Source: Bradyrhizobium sp. 195 (GTDB lineage Bacteria > Pseudomonadota > Alphaproteobacteria > Rhizobiales > Xanthobacteraceae). Taken from it: a stretch of DNA of 64,000 nucleotides. Shown here in pieces: positions 20,453 to 29,977 of this stretch. Location: contig NZ_CP082161.1 in NCBI RefSeq assembly GCF_023101665.1, positions 1,426,001 to 1,490,000 of the forward strand. The letters are read 5' to 3'. A program made the translations under genes and the position numbers. A model generated the notes under the pieces. The model did not search any database. It was not told the DNA's origin and saw only the letters and a list, made by a program, of their open reading frames with translations. The stretch's first letter is position 1. Each line of letters begins with the position of its first letter.

Positions 20453-21172
20453 TCAGGCCTTTCGGGCGGATTGCCGGGTTCGGCGCAAGCTTTCGCCAGA
20501 GAGATCGAGCCGATGGGCGTTGTGGACGAGGCGATCGAGGACGGCGTCGGCATGCGCGTGCCACTGGTCGACCGTTAGTTGACTGGTAACGAGGGTGGAG
20601 CGGCGGCCGTAGCGATCCTCCAGGATCTCCAGGAGGTCGTGGCGGGCGCCGGCATCGACCAGGCCCCAGTCGTCGAGGATGAGCAGATCGACGCGGCCGA
20701 GCGCGCGCAGCAGGCGCGGGTGGCGGCCATCGCCGCGGGCGAGCGCCAGATCGTCGAACAGACGCGGGATGCGCTGGTAAAGGACAGAGCGATTGTCGCG
20801 GCAGGCCTTTTGGCCGAGCGCCGAGGCAATCCAGCTCTTGCCGACGCCGGCCGGACCGCAGATCAGCAGGTTGGCGTGGTCGTCGATCCAGCGGCCCTCG
20901 ACGAGGCTGGCGAATAGCGCGCGATCGAGACCGCGCGGGGTGCGGTAGTCGACGTCCTCGACACAAGCCTGCTGGCGCAGCTTGGCGTGACGCAGGCGGG
21001 TGGCGAGCCGCTTGTCGTGACGCAGCGAGACTTCGCGTTCGAGCAGAAGCGCGAGCCATTCGGCGTGACCGAGACTCGCGGCCTCGCCAGTGGCCTCGAT
21101 GTCGACAAAAGCTTTGGCCATGCCGTGGAGGCCGAGCGCGTTGAGCCGGTCGAAGGTCGGATGGGTGAGCAA
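20453..21172 (-). CDS. istB: IS21-family helper ATPase IstB
   Basis: A AAA+ ATPase of about 239 residues that assists the IstA transposase. The Walker A motif GPAGVGKSW and the Walker B motif DLLILDDWG are intact. I start it at the TTG at 21172, because the ATG at 21180 next to the ribosome site TTAGGAG is in another frame. The C-terminus NAHRLDLSGESLRRTR is complete. The reading frame stays open far upstream through the istA region by chance. Confidence 0.85.
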   Translation of the reverse strand: MLTHPTFDRLNALGLHGMAKAFVDIEATGEAASLGHAEWLALLLEREVSLRHDKRLATRLRHAKLRQQACVEDVDYRTPRGLDRALFASLVEGRWIDDHANLLICGPAGVGKSWIASALGQKACRDNRSVLYQRIPRLFDDLALARGDGRHPRLLRALGRVDLLILDDWGLVDAGARHDLLEILEDRYGRRSTLVTSQLTVDQWHAHADAVLDRLVHNAHRLDLSGESLRRTRQSARKA

Positions 21173-21183
21173 GGGATCATCTC

Positions 21184-22735
21184 CTAATTGTAATAGCGCG
21201 GTCCGCGGATGTTGGAATGCAGGATCGGCAGGTCGTCCGCGGAATGCTGGGGAGCAGGACGCCGATCGAGGTTGTTGGCGAGGATCGACTTGATCGGGCC
21301 ATAGGTGCGCGCGCCGATGTCGATCGCGCGCGCGGCTGCTGCGTCCAGGCGCTCGCGCCCGTAGGACGCGGCAAGCCTGAGGATGCCGAGACAGGCGCGG
21401 AATCCCTGCTCGGGGTGCGAGCGCTCGTCGAGAATGAGGTCGCACAACGCGCTGGTCGCCGGGCCGATCGCGGCGGCGTCCTGGCGGATGCGCACGATGG
21501 TCCAGCCGGCGTAGCGGCGATGGCTGGAGGCCATGTGCTCCGGCACGGTGGTGTGCTTGTGATTGCCGCTCATGCGCTGATGCGCGGCAATCCGCTCGCC
21601 CTTGTGGAAGATCTCGACGGTGCGGGCGGTGAACCGCACCTCGACTTCGGCACGCGCGAAGCGATGCGGAACGCTGTAGTAATGCTTCTCCACCTCGACG
21701 TGGTAGTCGAGGCTGACGCGGCGGATACGCCACTCGGCGAGCACGTAGGGGCTCGCCGGCAACGGTTTGAGCGCCGGCCGGTCGACCTCCTCGAGCAGCC
21801 GGCGGCGCGTCATGCCGAGCCGCCGGATCGGCCGCTCCTCGTTGAGCCTGGTGAGCAACTCGCCGATCGCCGCGTTGACTTCGGCGAGGCTGTAGAAGAC
21901 GCGGTGACGCAGGCGGCCGAGCAGCCATCGCTCGACGATGAGGACAGCCTGCTCGACCTTGGCCTTGTCGCGCGGCTTGCGTGGTCGCGCCGGCAAGACG
22001 GCCGTACCGTAATGCGCCGCCATGTCCGCATAGGTACGATCGATCTGCGGGTCGTAGAGGCTCGCCTTGATGACCGCGACTTTGGTATTGTCAGGCACCA
22101 GCAGCGCCGGCACGCCGCCGATCGCCGCCAAGGTACCGACGTGGGCGCTGATCCAGTCGGCAAGTCCCTGCGTCCACGTCGCCTGCGCATAGGTGAAGTT
22201 CGAGGCGCCGAGCACGGCGACGAAGATCTGCGCCGTCCTCCGCTCCGGTGAGGCGGTCGACCACCACCGGCACGCCGTCGCCCGCGTAGTCGACGAACAA
22301 TTTGTCGCCGGCCGCGTGCGATTGGCGCATCGTCACCGACAGGCGCCCCTCCCAGGCGCGGTAGAGCTCGCAGAAGCGCGAGTACCGGTATCCGCCGGGC
22401 TCGGCGGCAATGTACTCCTCCCATAGGATCGACAGCGTCACGTGCTTGCGCTTGAGCTCGCGGTGCACCGCCGCCCAGTCGGGCTCGGTGATCCGGCGGT
22501 GACCCTGCCGGTTGCCGTTGCCGGTCTTGGCGAACAGACGGGCCTCCAGGCCCGCGTCCGTGAGTTCGTCGGGCAACGGCCAGCTCAGGCCTGCGGCCTC
22601 GAACCGCCGGATGGTCAACCGCACTGTCGAGGGCGCCGCGCCCATCCGCCGCGCAATCTCGCGGCTCGGCAGCCCAGCCGCCTTCATCCTGATCACATCG
22701 CGCACACGGCGCATCGCAAGCCTCTCCGTCGGCAT
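21184..22735 (-). pseudogene. istA: IS21-family transposase IstA, one frameshift
   Basis: The N-terminal part (22735 to about 22240) has a helix-turn-helix (GLPSREIARRMGAAPSTVR) and the first catalytic aspartate in [19 protein letters not shown]. The rest (from about 22235) starts in another frame with [19 protein letters not shown] and runs to 21184, including the [18 protein letters not shown] region. A single indel near 22240 separates them; otherwise the protein of about 515 residues is whole. Confidence 0.88.
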
Positions 22736-22924
22736 CCAGGGTCCCCCTTCGCAAAGCCGAAAGGACGGACCCTATGGGAGCCAGAAGAGGCCGCGTCACC
22801 CGGGCGACATCATCCCGGAATGCCGGGCGAGACCGTCTCGGAACGGGTGGGCGACTTCAAATCGGAATGGTGGGCGAGATCATCTCGGAATGATGGGCGA
22901 CATCGAGCGGAATCCGCAATTTTG

Positions 22925-23024
22925 TATTGGTCGACGGATTTTCTCCGTCGTGGTGGCGCAGTAAGCTGTCCCACAACGCATCCTTCCAATCGTGCGATAA
23001 GAATGCACCATCAAAGCTCGGGCT
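22925..23024. other. Short spacer between IS21 and IS630
   Basis: About 100 bases of unidentified sequence that was probably contiguous with the DNA left of the IS21 element before insertion. Confidence 0.4.
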
Positions 23025-24408
23025 AGAGTACTTCGACACAGAGGTTTTGACTGATTGGTTTGGGATTCCAAGACGGGTAGCTGCTCAGGAGGGACCAGCA
23101 CTTTGATGCTGCGCGGCGAGCTGGGCTGGCGCCTGACGAGACCCGCGCGTGCGAGATCAACACCATCTGGTGGACGGAAGTTGGGGACACGGCGAAGTGC
23201 TATTGCATCTCCCATTTGGCAGGTGGCCGCCGATGTACCGCGTGTAGGCGCCGATGAAGGCCAGATACTGTCCCTGCTTGGCACAGTTGCTTGTCCGTGC
23301 CCCGACGGTTGGAGGCAAAGATGAATGTACGGTATCGGACCGAACTCGAGTGCGCCGAACTCACAGCGCCTTTTGCGCGGGGCAAGCACGGGCCACGCAA
23401 GCTCAAGCCGGGCGCAGATTTTGCTGGCGGCTGACGCGTGGGCCAGCGATGCGGAGATCGCCCGGAATGTCGGCGTTGGCGGTCCACGGTCTATCGCGCC
23501 AAACGACGTTTTGCCCTTGGCAATTTGGAGCAGCTCTCAGCGAGAGCGGCGGCCTGGGGCAAAGCGCAAGCTCACCGGCAAGGAAGAAGCCCTGCAGGTG
23601 GCAACCGCCTGCTCGAGCCCTCCGGCAGGCATACCCGTTGCACTTGGAACTGTTGGCCGATGCGCTTGTCAACCTGACGCCACACGAGAGCCTGTCGCGC
23701 GAGACGGTGCGCCGACGTTGGCCGAGAACGATCTCAAACCGTGGCCAAGGACAAGTGGTGCATCCACCGGATCGATGCGGACTACGTCGCTCGCATGGAA
23801 GATGTGCTCGATCTCTATGTCGAGGCGCCTGATCCGAAGCGGCCGGTGGTCTGCTTTGGCGAGAGCCCGATCCAGCTCATCGGCGAGGTGCACCAGCCGA
23901 TCCCGGCCACGCCGGACACATCGAGCGCAACGATTGCGAGTATCGGCGTAATGGCACCGCAAACCTGCTCGTCTTCCTCGGCGCGCATGACTGCTGGCGC
24001 AAGGCGCGAGCGACGGGCCGTGGAAGACTTTTCGGCGTGCATGCGCGACCTCATGGACATCCACCCGCGCCGAGCACATCCGCCTAGTGCTCGACAATCT
24101 GTCGATCCATTTGGTCGCGGCGCCCTATCAGGCCTTTCGGCGGATGAAGCGCGCCGGCTGCTGCGCCGCTTGGAGCTCCACTAACATCCCAAAGCACGCC
24201 AGCTGGCTCAACATGGTCGAGATCGGCGTCCTTTCTCGCGCCTTGTCGTCACTGCCGCCTAGGATAAACGGTGCAATTACCAGCCTAGCCCGCGTCAGAA
24301 TGAACGCTCACAACCGAAAAGGCTCGCGCCAAAATGGCCGAGCCTATCCAAAGCCCATAGCCAAACAGCCGAACTTCAACGAGTCAAAACCTCTGTGTCG
24401 GGGTACTA
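23025..24408 (+). mobile_element. IS630-family insertion sequence, inactive
   Basis: Inverted ends CGACACAGAGGTTTTGACT (23034 onward) and its reverse complement (about 24382-24401), extending outward as AGTAC on both sides, bracket a decayed IS630-type transposase. Exact outer bases are uncertain by a few positions. The family duplicates TA, and TA-containing sequence is found at both edges. Confidence 0.75.
23321..24360 (+). pseudogene. IS630-family transposase, frameshifted
   Basis: Starts at the ATG at 23321 with MNVRYRTELECAEL. Across three frames it reads [86 protein letters not shown] with the catalytic Asp region, and HASWLNMVEI near the end. At least four frameshifts are present, so it is non-functional. 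Confidence 0.82.
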
Positions 24409-24967
24409 CCCTATTCGATCTGGTAGCTGCCCCAGCGACCCGCGAGTGGTTTATCTCGTCTCGAGCAAGCGGGCCTGATGCGCGCCCGTAAGATCTGTAA
24501 ATAAACTTTCAGTTCGGCACGTATGCTTTCGTGCCGACACATGTGAGCGGTTGGGTGCATATTCTTCGCAGATCAGGGCTGATTACGAATGCAGCGGCGG
24601 ATCATCCTTTCTCTAACCATCCGGACGCTTTTCGAACACCGCTTATCTCATCAACGAGAGCAGGGCGCATTTCGATGCTGCTTGCGGGGCAGGTCCCACG
24701 AGTGTCCAGCGCCGTGCTTGGGGCAGCGGCCCGCTTAACGACCGGAGATAATCGATTTCGTGGGATGCTCCGACCCGGCTCTCGACAATCATCGGCGGAT
24801 CGTTGCTGCCTATGCCAACCGCAAATCCGTATCTGTTGTCTCGGTGTTCAGGATCGGCAGGATCATCGACGCCAGCCAAGACGTGGCCGTAGATGAAGTG
24901 GTCTGCACTCGTCTCGCCCTGCTGGCGCGCCGACAGGCTCAGAGCCGACGATTTCAGGAGTATTTGC
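24409..24967. other. Stretch upstream of the double CoA-transferase
   Basis: About 560 bases. It contains the hairpin listed next. Open frames cross the second half on both strands (24760-25206 plus, 24643-24969 minus); neither matches a family I know. A ribosome site AGGAG at 24957 sits seven bases before the downstream ATG. Confidence 0.45.
24514..24537. promoter_or_regulatory. Eight-base-pair hairpin/inverted repeat
   Basis: Perfect arms TCGGCACG and CGTGCCGA flank the eight-base loop TATGCTTT. There is no following T tract. It may be a terminator remnant, an IS end, or an operator; the sequence does not decide. Confidence 0.35.
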
Positions 24968-27421
24968 ATGGACGAAAAAATAGTGTCCTCGCCCGGAGTG
25001 TTTTCGCATCTGCGGGTTGTCGAGATCGGAAGCTCGGCAGGAATCAGTTATTGTGCACGGTTATTTGCCGATTTCGGAGCCGATGTTCGGAAGGTCGAGC
25101 CGCCATCAGGCGATCCACTTCGCCAAGGCGCGCCGCTTACGCCCAGCGGTCAGAGCGCGTGGTTTGGATTCATGAACTTCAACAAGTCGAGCGTCATCAT
25201 CGATAGCAACGACTCGGACGCGGTCATACGGCTGACAACGTTGATCGAGGACTGCAATATTTTGCTCGATGGCCGTGATGTCGACTTTTCGGGTTGTCCG
25301 TCGATTGACGTCGCAGCGATCCGCAAGCGGCGCCCCGGGTTGATCTACCTCGAAGCGAGTTGGTTCGGTGGGGAGGGCCCCTATGCAGGATTCGCCGCAA
25401 CGGATTCGACAGTTCGCGCACTCGCTGGCGTCATCAAACTGGTCGGCCCCGTCGATGGCCCGCCGTTGCTCGCACCGGATTTCCAGACGGGTATCCTCGC
25501 CGGCCTTTGGGGGTTCATCGCCGCTGCTTCTTCCGAACTTGCGCGAATAGAGGGTGGGACAGGACGGTCGTGGTCGCTCAGTATTTTCGAATCGACCCTC
25601 GCTTTGACTGAGTATCTCACGTGTGAGGCGTTTGCGCGCGGCGACGTTATGCCCCGACTTGGTATTAACCGCTTCTGGCCGAGCTTTCCCATCGGTATTT
25701 ACGAAACCAAAAAAGGTTGGCTCGGCGTCACCTTGCATACTCCAGATCAGTGGCGCGCATTCTGCGACATGCTCTGTTTGTCTGAATTGCTGGATGATCC
25801 GGCTCTGGTCCTAGGCGAAGACCGCCTGCAGCACATGGATCAGATCGATGCGCACATTGTGCCGAGGCTGAAAACGCGGACAGCGCCGGAGTGGTTTGAG
25901 GAGGGACTGAAACGGAAAATTCCGATCGTGCCAGTGCCTGAAATAACTGATCTGCTCCAAGACGCGGAGAAGAGGGCGCGTGGCGCAATCGTGCCCGTGG
26001 TGCTGGGTAGAGAAGAGCGCCTAACGGCTGGTTCGATGCAGCGGCTGACAGTGACACCGCCCCGCCAGGGCGGAAAGGTTCCGGCTCCTGGCGAGCAGCA
26101 GGCTTTCGCGAATACGCAAAGGCACCTCACCGGCACTAGCTCGGCGTCGTCCGGCGTCGTCAACGCCAAGCGGCCGCCGTTGAATGGGATTCGCGTCATT
26201 GACTTCTCGATGGGCTGGGCGGGTCCATTGTGTACCCGCACACTGGCTGATTTGGGCGCGGACGTCATCAAGATCGAGGCCATCCAATATCCGGATTGGT
26301 TTCGCGGCGTTGACCGGCGGGCTGCTTACGTCGACGGTCAGATGTACGAAAAGACGGTACGCTTTTGCATCTTAAACCGCAACAAGCGCGGTATCACACT
26401 CGACCTGAAGCGCCCCCAAGGCCTCGCTCTTGCTAAACGGCTTGTAGCGGGAGCCGATATCGTCGTCGACAACTATTCAGTCGACGTGCTGCCGAAGCTC
26501 GGGCTTGGCTATGACGTGCTCAGAACGCTCAACCCGCGGCTCGTGATGATGTCGATGTCAGCCTTTGGTACCAACAGCGTCCATCGCGATTGCCGGGCCT
26601 ACGGCTCGACTCTCGAGCAGGGATCGGGGCTACCGGGCCTGATCGGAAACCCTGATGGACCTCCCGTGATGACCCACACCGCGTTTGGAGATCCCGTTGG
26701 TGGCTTGAATGGCTGCGCTGCAGTGCTGGTCGCTCTGCTTCACGCCCGTAAAACCGGGCAGGGACAGTTCATTGATCTTGCGCAGATCGAATGCATGATG
26801 CCTTTCGCAGCGCCATGGATTACCGCCCACGCGGTCGGCGTTACGACGCCAAGATATGGCAATCGGCATCCACAGTTTGTGCCGCACGGTTGCTTCCGAT
26901 GTGCGGGCGAGAATAGCTGGCTCGTGATAGCGGCGACCGACGCGGGCATGTGGCACAGACTTGCATTGCTTATTAGGCGGCCTGACTGGGCGGAGGATGC
27001 CTCGCTGAAATCTGAGGAGGCGCGCCGAGCGATTGAGGATCTCATCGAAACAGAAATCGCAGCTTGGACGCTCAGCCGCGATGTGGATGAAGCCATGTAC
27101 CAGTTGCAGGGCGTAAAGGTTGCCGCCGGCGTGGCACGACTGCCAATTGACCTGCTCAATGACGAGCATCTTCGGTCGCGTGCATTTCTGCAGGAAGTCG
27201 AACGCGCCTTCATAGGCGTGCATCCGCAGCCATCGATGCCAATTCGCGAAGGTACAAGACCATATGCGATCTGCAGGGGGGCGCCGACACTCGGAGAGCA
27301 TAACAGGGAGATCCTAACGGGGCTTCTCGGCCTCTCCGACTGCGAGATCGCACTATTAGTCAGGGAGGGTGTCATCGGTACGAAGATGCTCTCCGAAGGA
27401 GAGCTCGCGAAAGCCAGGTAG
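24968..27421 (+). CDS. Double-domain class III (CaiB/BaiF) CoA-transferase
   Basis: An 817-residue protein made of two CoA-transferase units in tandem. The first unit (about residues 12-385) opens with LRVVEIGSSAGISYCARLFADFG. The second (about 405-800) opens with IRVIDFSMGWAGPLCTRTLADLG and contains LNRNKRGITLDLK. In single-domain relatives the catalytic Asp sits after a DGPP motif. Here the first unit has DGPPLLAPDFQTG and the second DGPPVMTHTAFGDPVGG, so both may keep it. The N-terminal half is more divergent. The ATG at 24968 follows AGGAG with good spacing; an upstream ATG at 24893 lacks one. The acyl substrate is unknown. A hydroxy-acid oxidase gene lies 0.5 kb downstream. Confidence 0.88.
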   Translation: MDEKIVSSPGVFSHLRVVEIGSSAGISYCARLFADFGADVRKVEPPSGDPLRQGAPLTPSGQSAWFGFMNFNKSSVIIDSNDSDAVIRLTTLIEDCNILLDGRDVDFSGCPSIDVAAIRKRRPGLIYLEASWFGGEGPYAGFAATDSTVRALAGVIKLVGPVDGPPLLAPDFQTGILAGLWGFIAAASSELARIEGGTGRSWSLSIFESTLALTEYLTCEAFARGDVMPRLGINRFWPSFPIGIYETKKGWLGVTLHTPDQWRAFCDMLCLSELLDDPALVLGEDRLQHMDQIDAHIVPRLKTRTAPEWFEEGLKRKIPIVPVPEITDLLQDAEKRARGAIVPVVLGREERLTAGSMQRLTVTPPRQGGKVPAPGEQQAFANTQRHLTGTSSASSGVVNAKRPPLNGIRVIDFSMGWAGPLCTRTLADLGADVIKIEAIQYPDWFRGVDRRAAYVDGQMYEKTVRFCILNRNKRGITLDLKRPQGLALAKRLVAGADIVVDNYSVDVLPKLGLGYDVLRTLNPRLVMMSMSAFGTNSVHRDCRAYGSTLEQGSGLPGLIGNPDGPPVMTHTAFGDPVGGLNGCAAVLVALLHARKTGQGQFIDLAQIECMMPFAAPWITAHAVGVTTPRYGNRHPQFVPHGCFRCAGENSWLVIAATDAGMWHRLALLIRRPDWAEDASLKSEEARRAIEDLIETEIAAWTLSRDVDEAMYQLQGVKVAAGVARLPIDLLNDEHLRSRAFLQEVERAFIGVHPQPSMPIREGTRPYAICRGAPTLGEHNREILTGLLGLSDCEIALLVREGVIGTKMLSEGELAKAR

Positions 27422-27790
27422 GGGTGATCGGACTGCCAAATCGGCACTAGGGTCCAGACGGGTAAGTCCTCAACTTTGGCAGATCGGGCGGCTTCTCGCC
27501 AGACATTGATGGTCGCGCAAGATTCGGTCCGGGCTCCGCCAGAGCTCGCGCCGCAGTACCACTCCAAGGCCCTAATTGGCACATGCCTAACTCTGAGGCA
27601 CGGAGAACTATTATGGTGAGTAGGTTCTTTGCTTCCGGTTCTCAGATACACGGCTGGAGCCGGGCACTGGCCGCTCGCGAGCGGCAGAGCTGGATCGATT
27701 CGAGAGTTGGGGCCGCGAATCCGCCCGTTAGTCAGCTCGTCAATCATGGGATCTTGTGGGCACAAGTGTCCGAATTTCGGATAAGAGACA

Positions 27791-27808
27791 AGAAATTGCT
27801 AAATTTCT
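27791..27808. promoter_or_regulatory. Perfect 18-bp inverted repeat
   Basis: Arms AGAAATT and AATTTCT are separated by GCTA. The centre lies about 118 bases before the ATG of the hydroxy-acid oxidase. AT-rich symmetric sites like this are typical operators. Confidence 0.4.
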
Positions 27809-27838
27809 GCGCTATTCGACGTAAAATTCCCAACTTAC

Positions 27839-27863
27839 GCCGTCGTTCCGACTAGGCGACGGC
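27839..27863. promoter_or_regulatory. Seven-base-pair GC-rich hairpin
   Basis: Arms GCCGTCG and CGACGGC around an 11-base loop, ending 54 bases before the oxidase start. No T tract follows. Possible leader structure or operator. Confidence 0.3.
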
Positions 27864-27917
27864 AACATGCAGATTCAACGACATCTGGCGTCGCATTGAA
27901 GGCAGAGCCTGAACCAC

Positions 27918-29117
27918 ATGAGCGATTTCCTAAACTATAGTGAGCTTCGACGACTCGCCAAACGCAGGCTGCCGCGCGGTCTCTTTCAATACATCGACAG
28001 AGGCACCGAGGATGAGAATGCGCTTCAACGCAACCGGCGTGCCTTGGACGCGGTGCGGATCAGGCCGCGGGTGCTGACGGGCGGCCGCGCTCGCAGCCAA
28101 TCTATCTCGCTCTTCGGCGAAACTTATGCCACGCCAATGATCGTTGCACCAACCGCTCTTGCTGGTCTTGTGTGGCATAAAGGTGAGATCGAACTGGCCA
28201 TAGCCGCCGGCGCTAACGGGATGCCGTTTTGTGCCGCAACGGAAGCAATCTCCTCTGTGGAGGAGATCGCGGCGTCGGCCACAGCTCCGATTTGGTTTCA
28301 GCTCTATCTATGGGAAATGGAGGAGTTCACGAGGGACCTGCTTCAGCACACTTGGAATGCCGGCGTGCGGACACTGGTGGTGACATGCGACAATGCCGTC
28401 GCTGCCAACCGGGAATACAATACCCGCAATGGCTTCGGCATGCCCTTGAAATTTTCCGGACGCAACATATGCGATGTAGCCCTCCATCCGCGTTGGGCGC
28501 TCGGCGTCTTTGCGCGCTATCTGGCAACGGGCCACGTTCCATCGTTCGCGAACTATCCGGACGGGTATCGTACCAGCATCTTGGCCAAGAGTAGGGCCCT
28601 GCGTTACGACCTCGATATAAGCTGGGAACATATCCGCCGGCTGCGCGATCTCTGGAAAGGCAATCTTGTACTAAAGGGATTCCTCCGCGTGGATGACGCG
28701 ATCGTCGCGGCGAAACTGGGTGCCGACGGCATCGTCGTCTCAAATCACGGCGGGCGCAACCTGGACAGCGCTGTAGCGCCGATCGAGGTGCTGGCGGGAA
28801 TTGTTGACGCAGTCGGCGAGCGGATGACAGTGATTTCTGACAGTGGAGTCCAGCGGGGCAGTGATATCCTCAAGCTCCTTGCAATTGGAGCTAAGGCGGT
28901 GATGCTTGGTCGAATTCTGCTGTATGGCACCGCGGTCGGCGGAATGGCCGGCGCGAGCCAAACGATCGGGATGCTGCGGCGCGAACTCGATATTGCGATG
29001 GGCATGAGCGGTTGTAGGAGCTTCCGCCAGATGGACAGAAGTCTGCTTGAGATGTCAGGCGAAGCCAACAGCTGCTTGGCCGAGGCTGCAGTCAGCGGGG
29101 CCTGCAGGCGACCGTGA
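27918..29117 (+). CDS. FMN-dependent alpha-hydroxy-acid oxidase/dehydrogenase
   Basis: A 399-residue TIM-barrel flavoprotein of the glycolate oxidase/L-lactate dehydrogenase/mandelate dehydrogenase family, oxidising an (S)-2-hydroxy acid to the 2-oxo acid. The active-site signature SNHGGRNLDS holds the catalytic histidine, and LVLKGFLRVDDA the FMN-binding lysine. DSGVQRGSDILKLLAIGAKAVMLGR forms the phosphate-binding end. YIDRGTEDENAL matches the N-terminal substrate region. There is no membrane anchor visible apart from the usual internal loop. The FAD-linked dehydrogenase at 41-42 kb acts on the opposite class of 2-hydroxy acids in related organisms. The substrate is not determined. Confidence 0.9.
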   Translation: MSDFLNYSELRRLAKRRLPRGLFQYIDRGTEDENALQRNRRALDAVRIRPRVLTGGRARSQSISLFGETYATPMIVAPTALAGLVWHKGEIELAIAAGANGMPFCAATEAISSVEEIAASATAPIWFQLYLWEMEEFTRDLLQHTWNAGVRTLVVTCDNAVAANREYNTRNGFGMPLKFSGRNICDVALHPRWALGVFARYLATGHVPSFANYPDGYRTSILAKSRALRYDLDISWEHIRRLRDLWKGNLVLKGFLRVDDAIVAAKLGADGIVVSNHGGRNLDSAVAPIEVLAGIVDAVGERMTVISDSGVQRGSDILKLLAIGAKAVMLGRILLYGTAVGGMAGASQTIGMLRRELDIAMGMSGCRSFRQMDRSLLEMSGEANSCLAEAAVSGACRRP

Positions 29118-29289
29118 TGAAGTCACCTTTAGGTTTTCAAAGAGCATCCAGCTGTGGCGCCGTTGCGAGCCGTGGCCGTCTTGATAGACCCGCGGCATTC
29201 AAGGAGGAGCTCAGGAATCGTGGCGATCAGCCATCGTGATCTCATTCATGTTGCCGGTGTGTTGCGGAGATCTGCTGAAAGGAGAAGAA
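29118..29289. other. Spacer between the oxidase gene and mobile DNA
   Basis: About 170 bases with no gene; likely the 3' flank of the oxidase gene. Confidence 0.4.
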
Positions 29290-29383
29290 AGTGACTCAGC
29301 AGTTGATCGCAAAGCTGCGCAGAAAGTGAGGGAAGGTCCCCGATCGTGTCGTCAAGGCTCGAATGGGGACGGCGGCGATTGTA
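29290..29383 (-). pseudogene. IS3-family orfB 3' fragment, separated from its body by a serine-recombinase element
   Basis: The minus strand reads YNRRRPHSSLDD, the classic C-terminal motif of IS3 integrases. The residues before it (LDFYNR) are found at 32066-32080 on the far side of the recombinase element. The nine bases GCGATTGTA are present at both junctions (29375-29383 and 32057-32065). Confidence 0.75.
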
Positions 29384-29970
29384 CAACAAGGTTTGAGAAC
29401 GCCCACAGGACCGTTCTTCGCGAGGTTCTTTATCGGTATCATCCTTGGTTTGGTCGCCGAGTTTGCGTTGATGGGGCCGTCGACAAGGCCGGTGATATCG
29501 TTTTTCGCTGCACGCTGGACGGGTCGCAAGCAGATCGTTGGATTGAAGTACCGGCATGGATGTTCGACCGGACGGTACGCCCTGACCCCGAGCTTTTGAC
29601 AGCTCAGCCGTTTGTCAGCATTGACGCACTTGCAGCGCTTTCTGCGCTTCTCGATCTGGCGTTGAAGGATCGAACGCCATCAGCTGCCCTGCTTTCTGGC
29701 GCACCCAGAGCTTCTCACGACCAGAATCGGGGAGAGACCGATGCCACGACAGACGGCAATGCCAGGGAACGCATACCGACACAATCGACAACCACGGCCG
29801 CAGCAGATGGATCTGTTCGGGAGCGGCCTGCCGAACGGCGCCCTCGGCGCACCCGCATGGCTGGAACTGCCGGCGGAGGCCCGGGCAGCTCTCATGAGCC
29901 TGATGACGCAGTTGATCCTCGATCATGCCGCGACGACAGCGACGCCGCGCGCGAAGGAGGTGGATCATGA
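29384..29970 (+). CDS. DUF5372-like protein of element A
   Basis: An open frame that enters the element from the left flank and has no usual start codon between the element edge and the conserved part. The first ATG of the frame is at 29236, outside the element. The conserved block is [17 protein letters not shown], then [20 protein letters not shown], resembling DUF5372 proteins found beside such recombinases. The remainder of the frame overlaps the next small gene in another frame and ends by overlapping the recombinase ATG (ATGA). The true C-terminus may be shorter. Function unknown; possibly a recombination accessory factor. Confidence 0.55.
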
Positions 29971-29977
29971 TCTCTGA
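29741..29977 (+). CDS. Small protein of element A
   Basis: A 78-residue frame ending 11 bases inside the recombinase gene. The C-terminal half ([20 protein letters not shown]) is predicted helical and resembles the matching half of the small protein in the second element (47847-48074). Conserved position and similarity argue that it is real. Function unknown; a recombinase partner or directionality factor is a guess from position and size. Confidence 0.55.
   Translation: MPRQTAMPGNAYRHNRQPRPQQMDLFGSGLPNGALGAPAWLELPAEARAALMSLMTQLILDHAATTATPRAKEVDHDL

Larger units (their letters stand above)
20192..22918 (-). mobile_element. IS21-family insertion sequence with 6-bp target duplication
   Basis: Ends are inverted repeats starting TGCGGATTCCG on both sides, with several further internal repeats of the type GGGCGACwTC near each end. 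The six bases ATTTTG occur immediately outside both ends (20186-20191 and 22919-22924), a clean target duplication. Length is 2727 bp. It carries istA (frameshifted) and istB on the minus strand. The clean duplication implies a late insertion relative to the decayed DNA around it. Confidence 0.9.
27422..27917. other. Intergenic stretch upstream of the hydroxy-acid oxidase
   Basis: About 500 bases. An open frame at 27583-27855 has no recognisable family. Two inverted repeats (listed separately) stand close to the downstream gene and make this a likely promoter-operator region. Confidence 0.45.

Noticed and set aside
21217..22251. Plus-strand open frame of 344 codons
   Set aside because: Antisense to istA; arises from GC-rich codon bias.
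24643..25206. Overlapping open frames on both strands before the double CoA-transferase
   Set aside because: Neither has a recognisable family or ribosome site; left as unassigned intergenic DNA.
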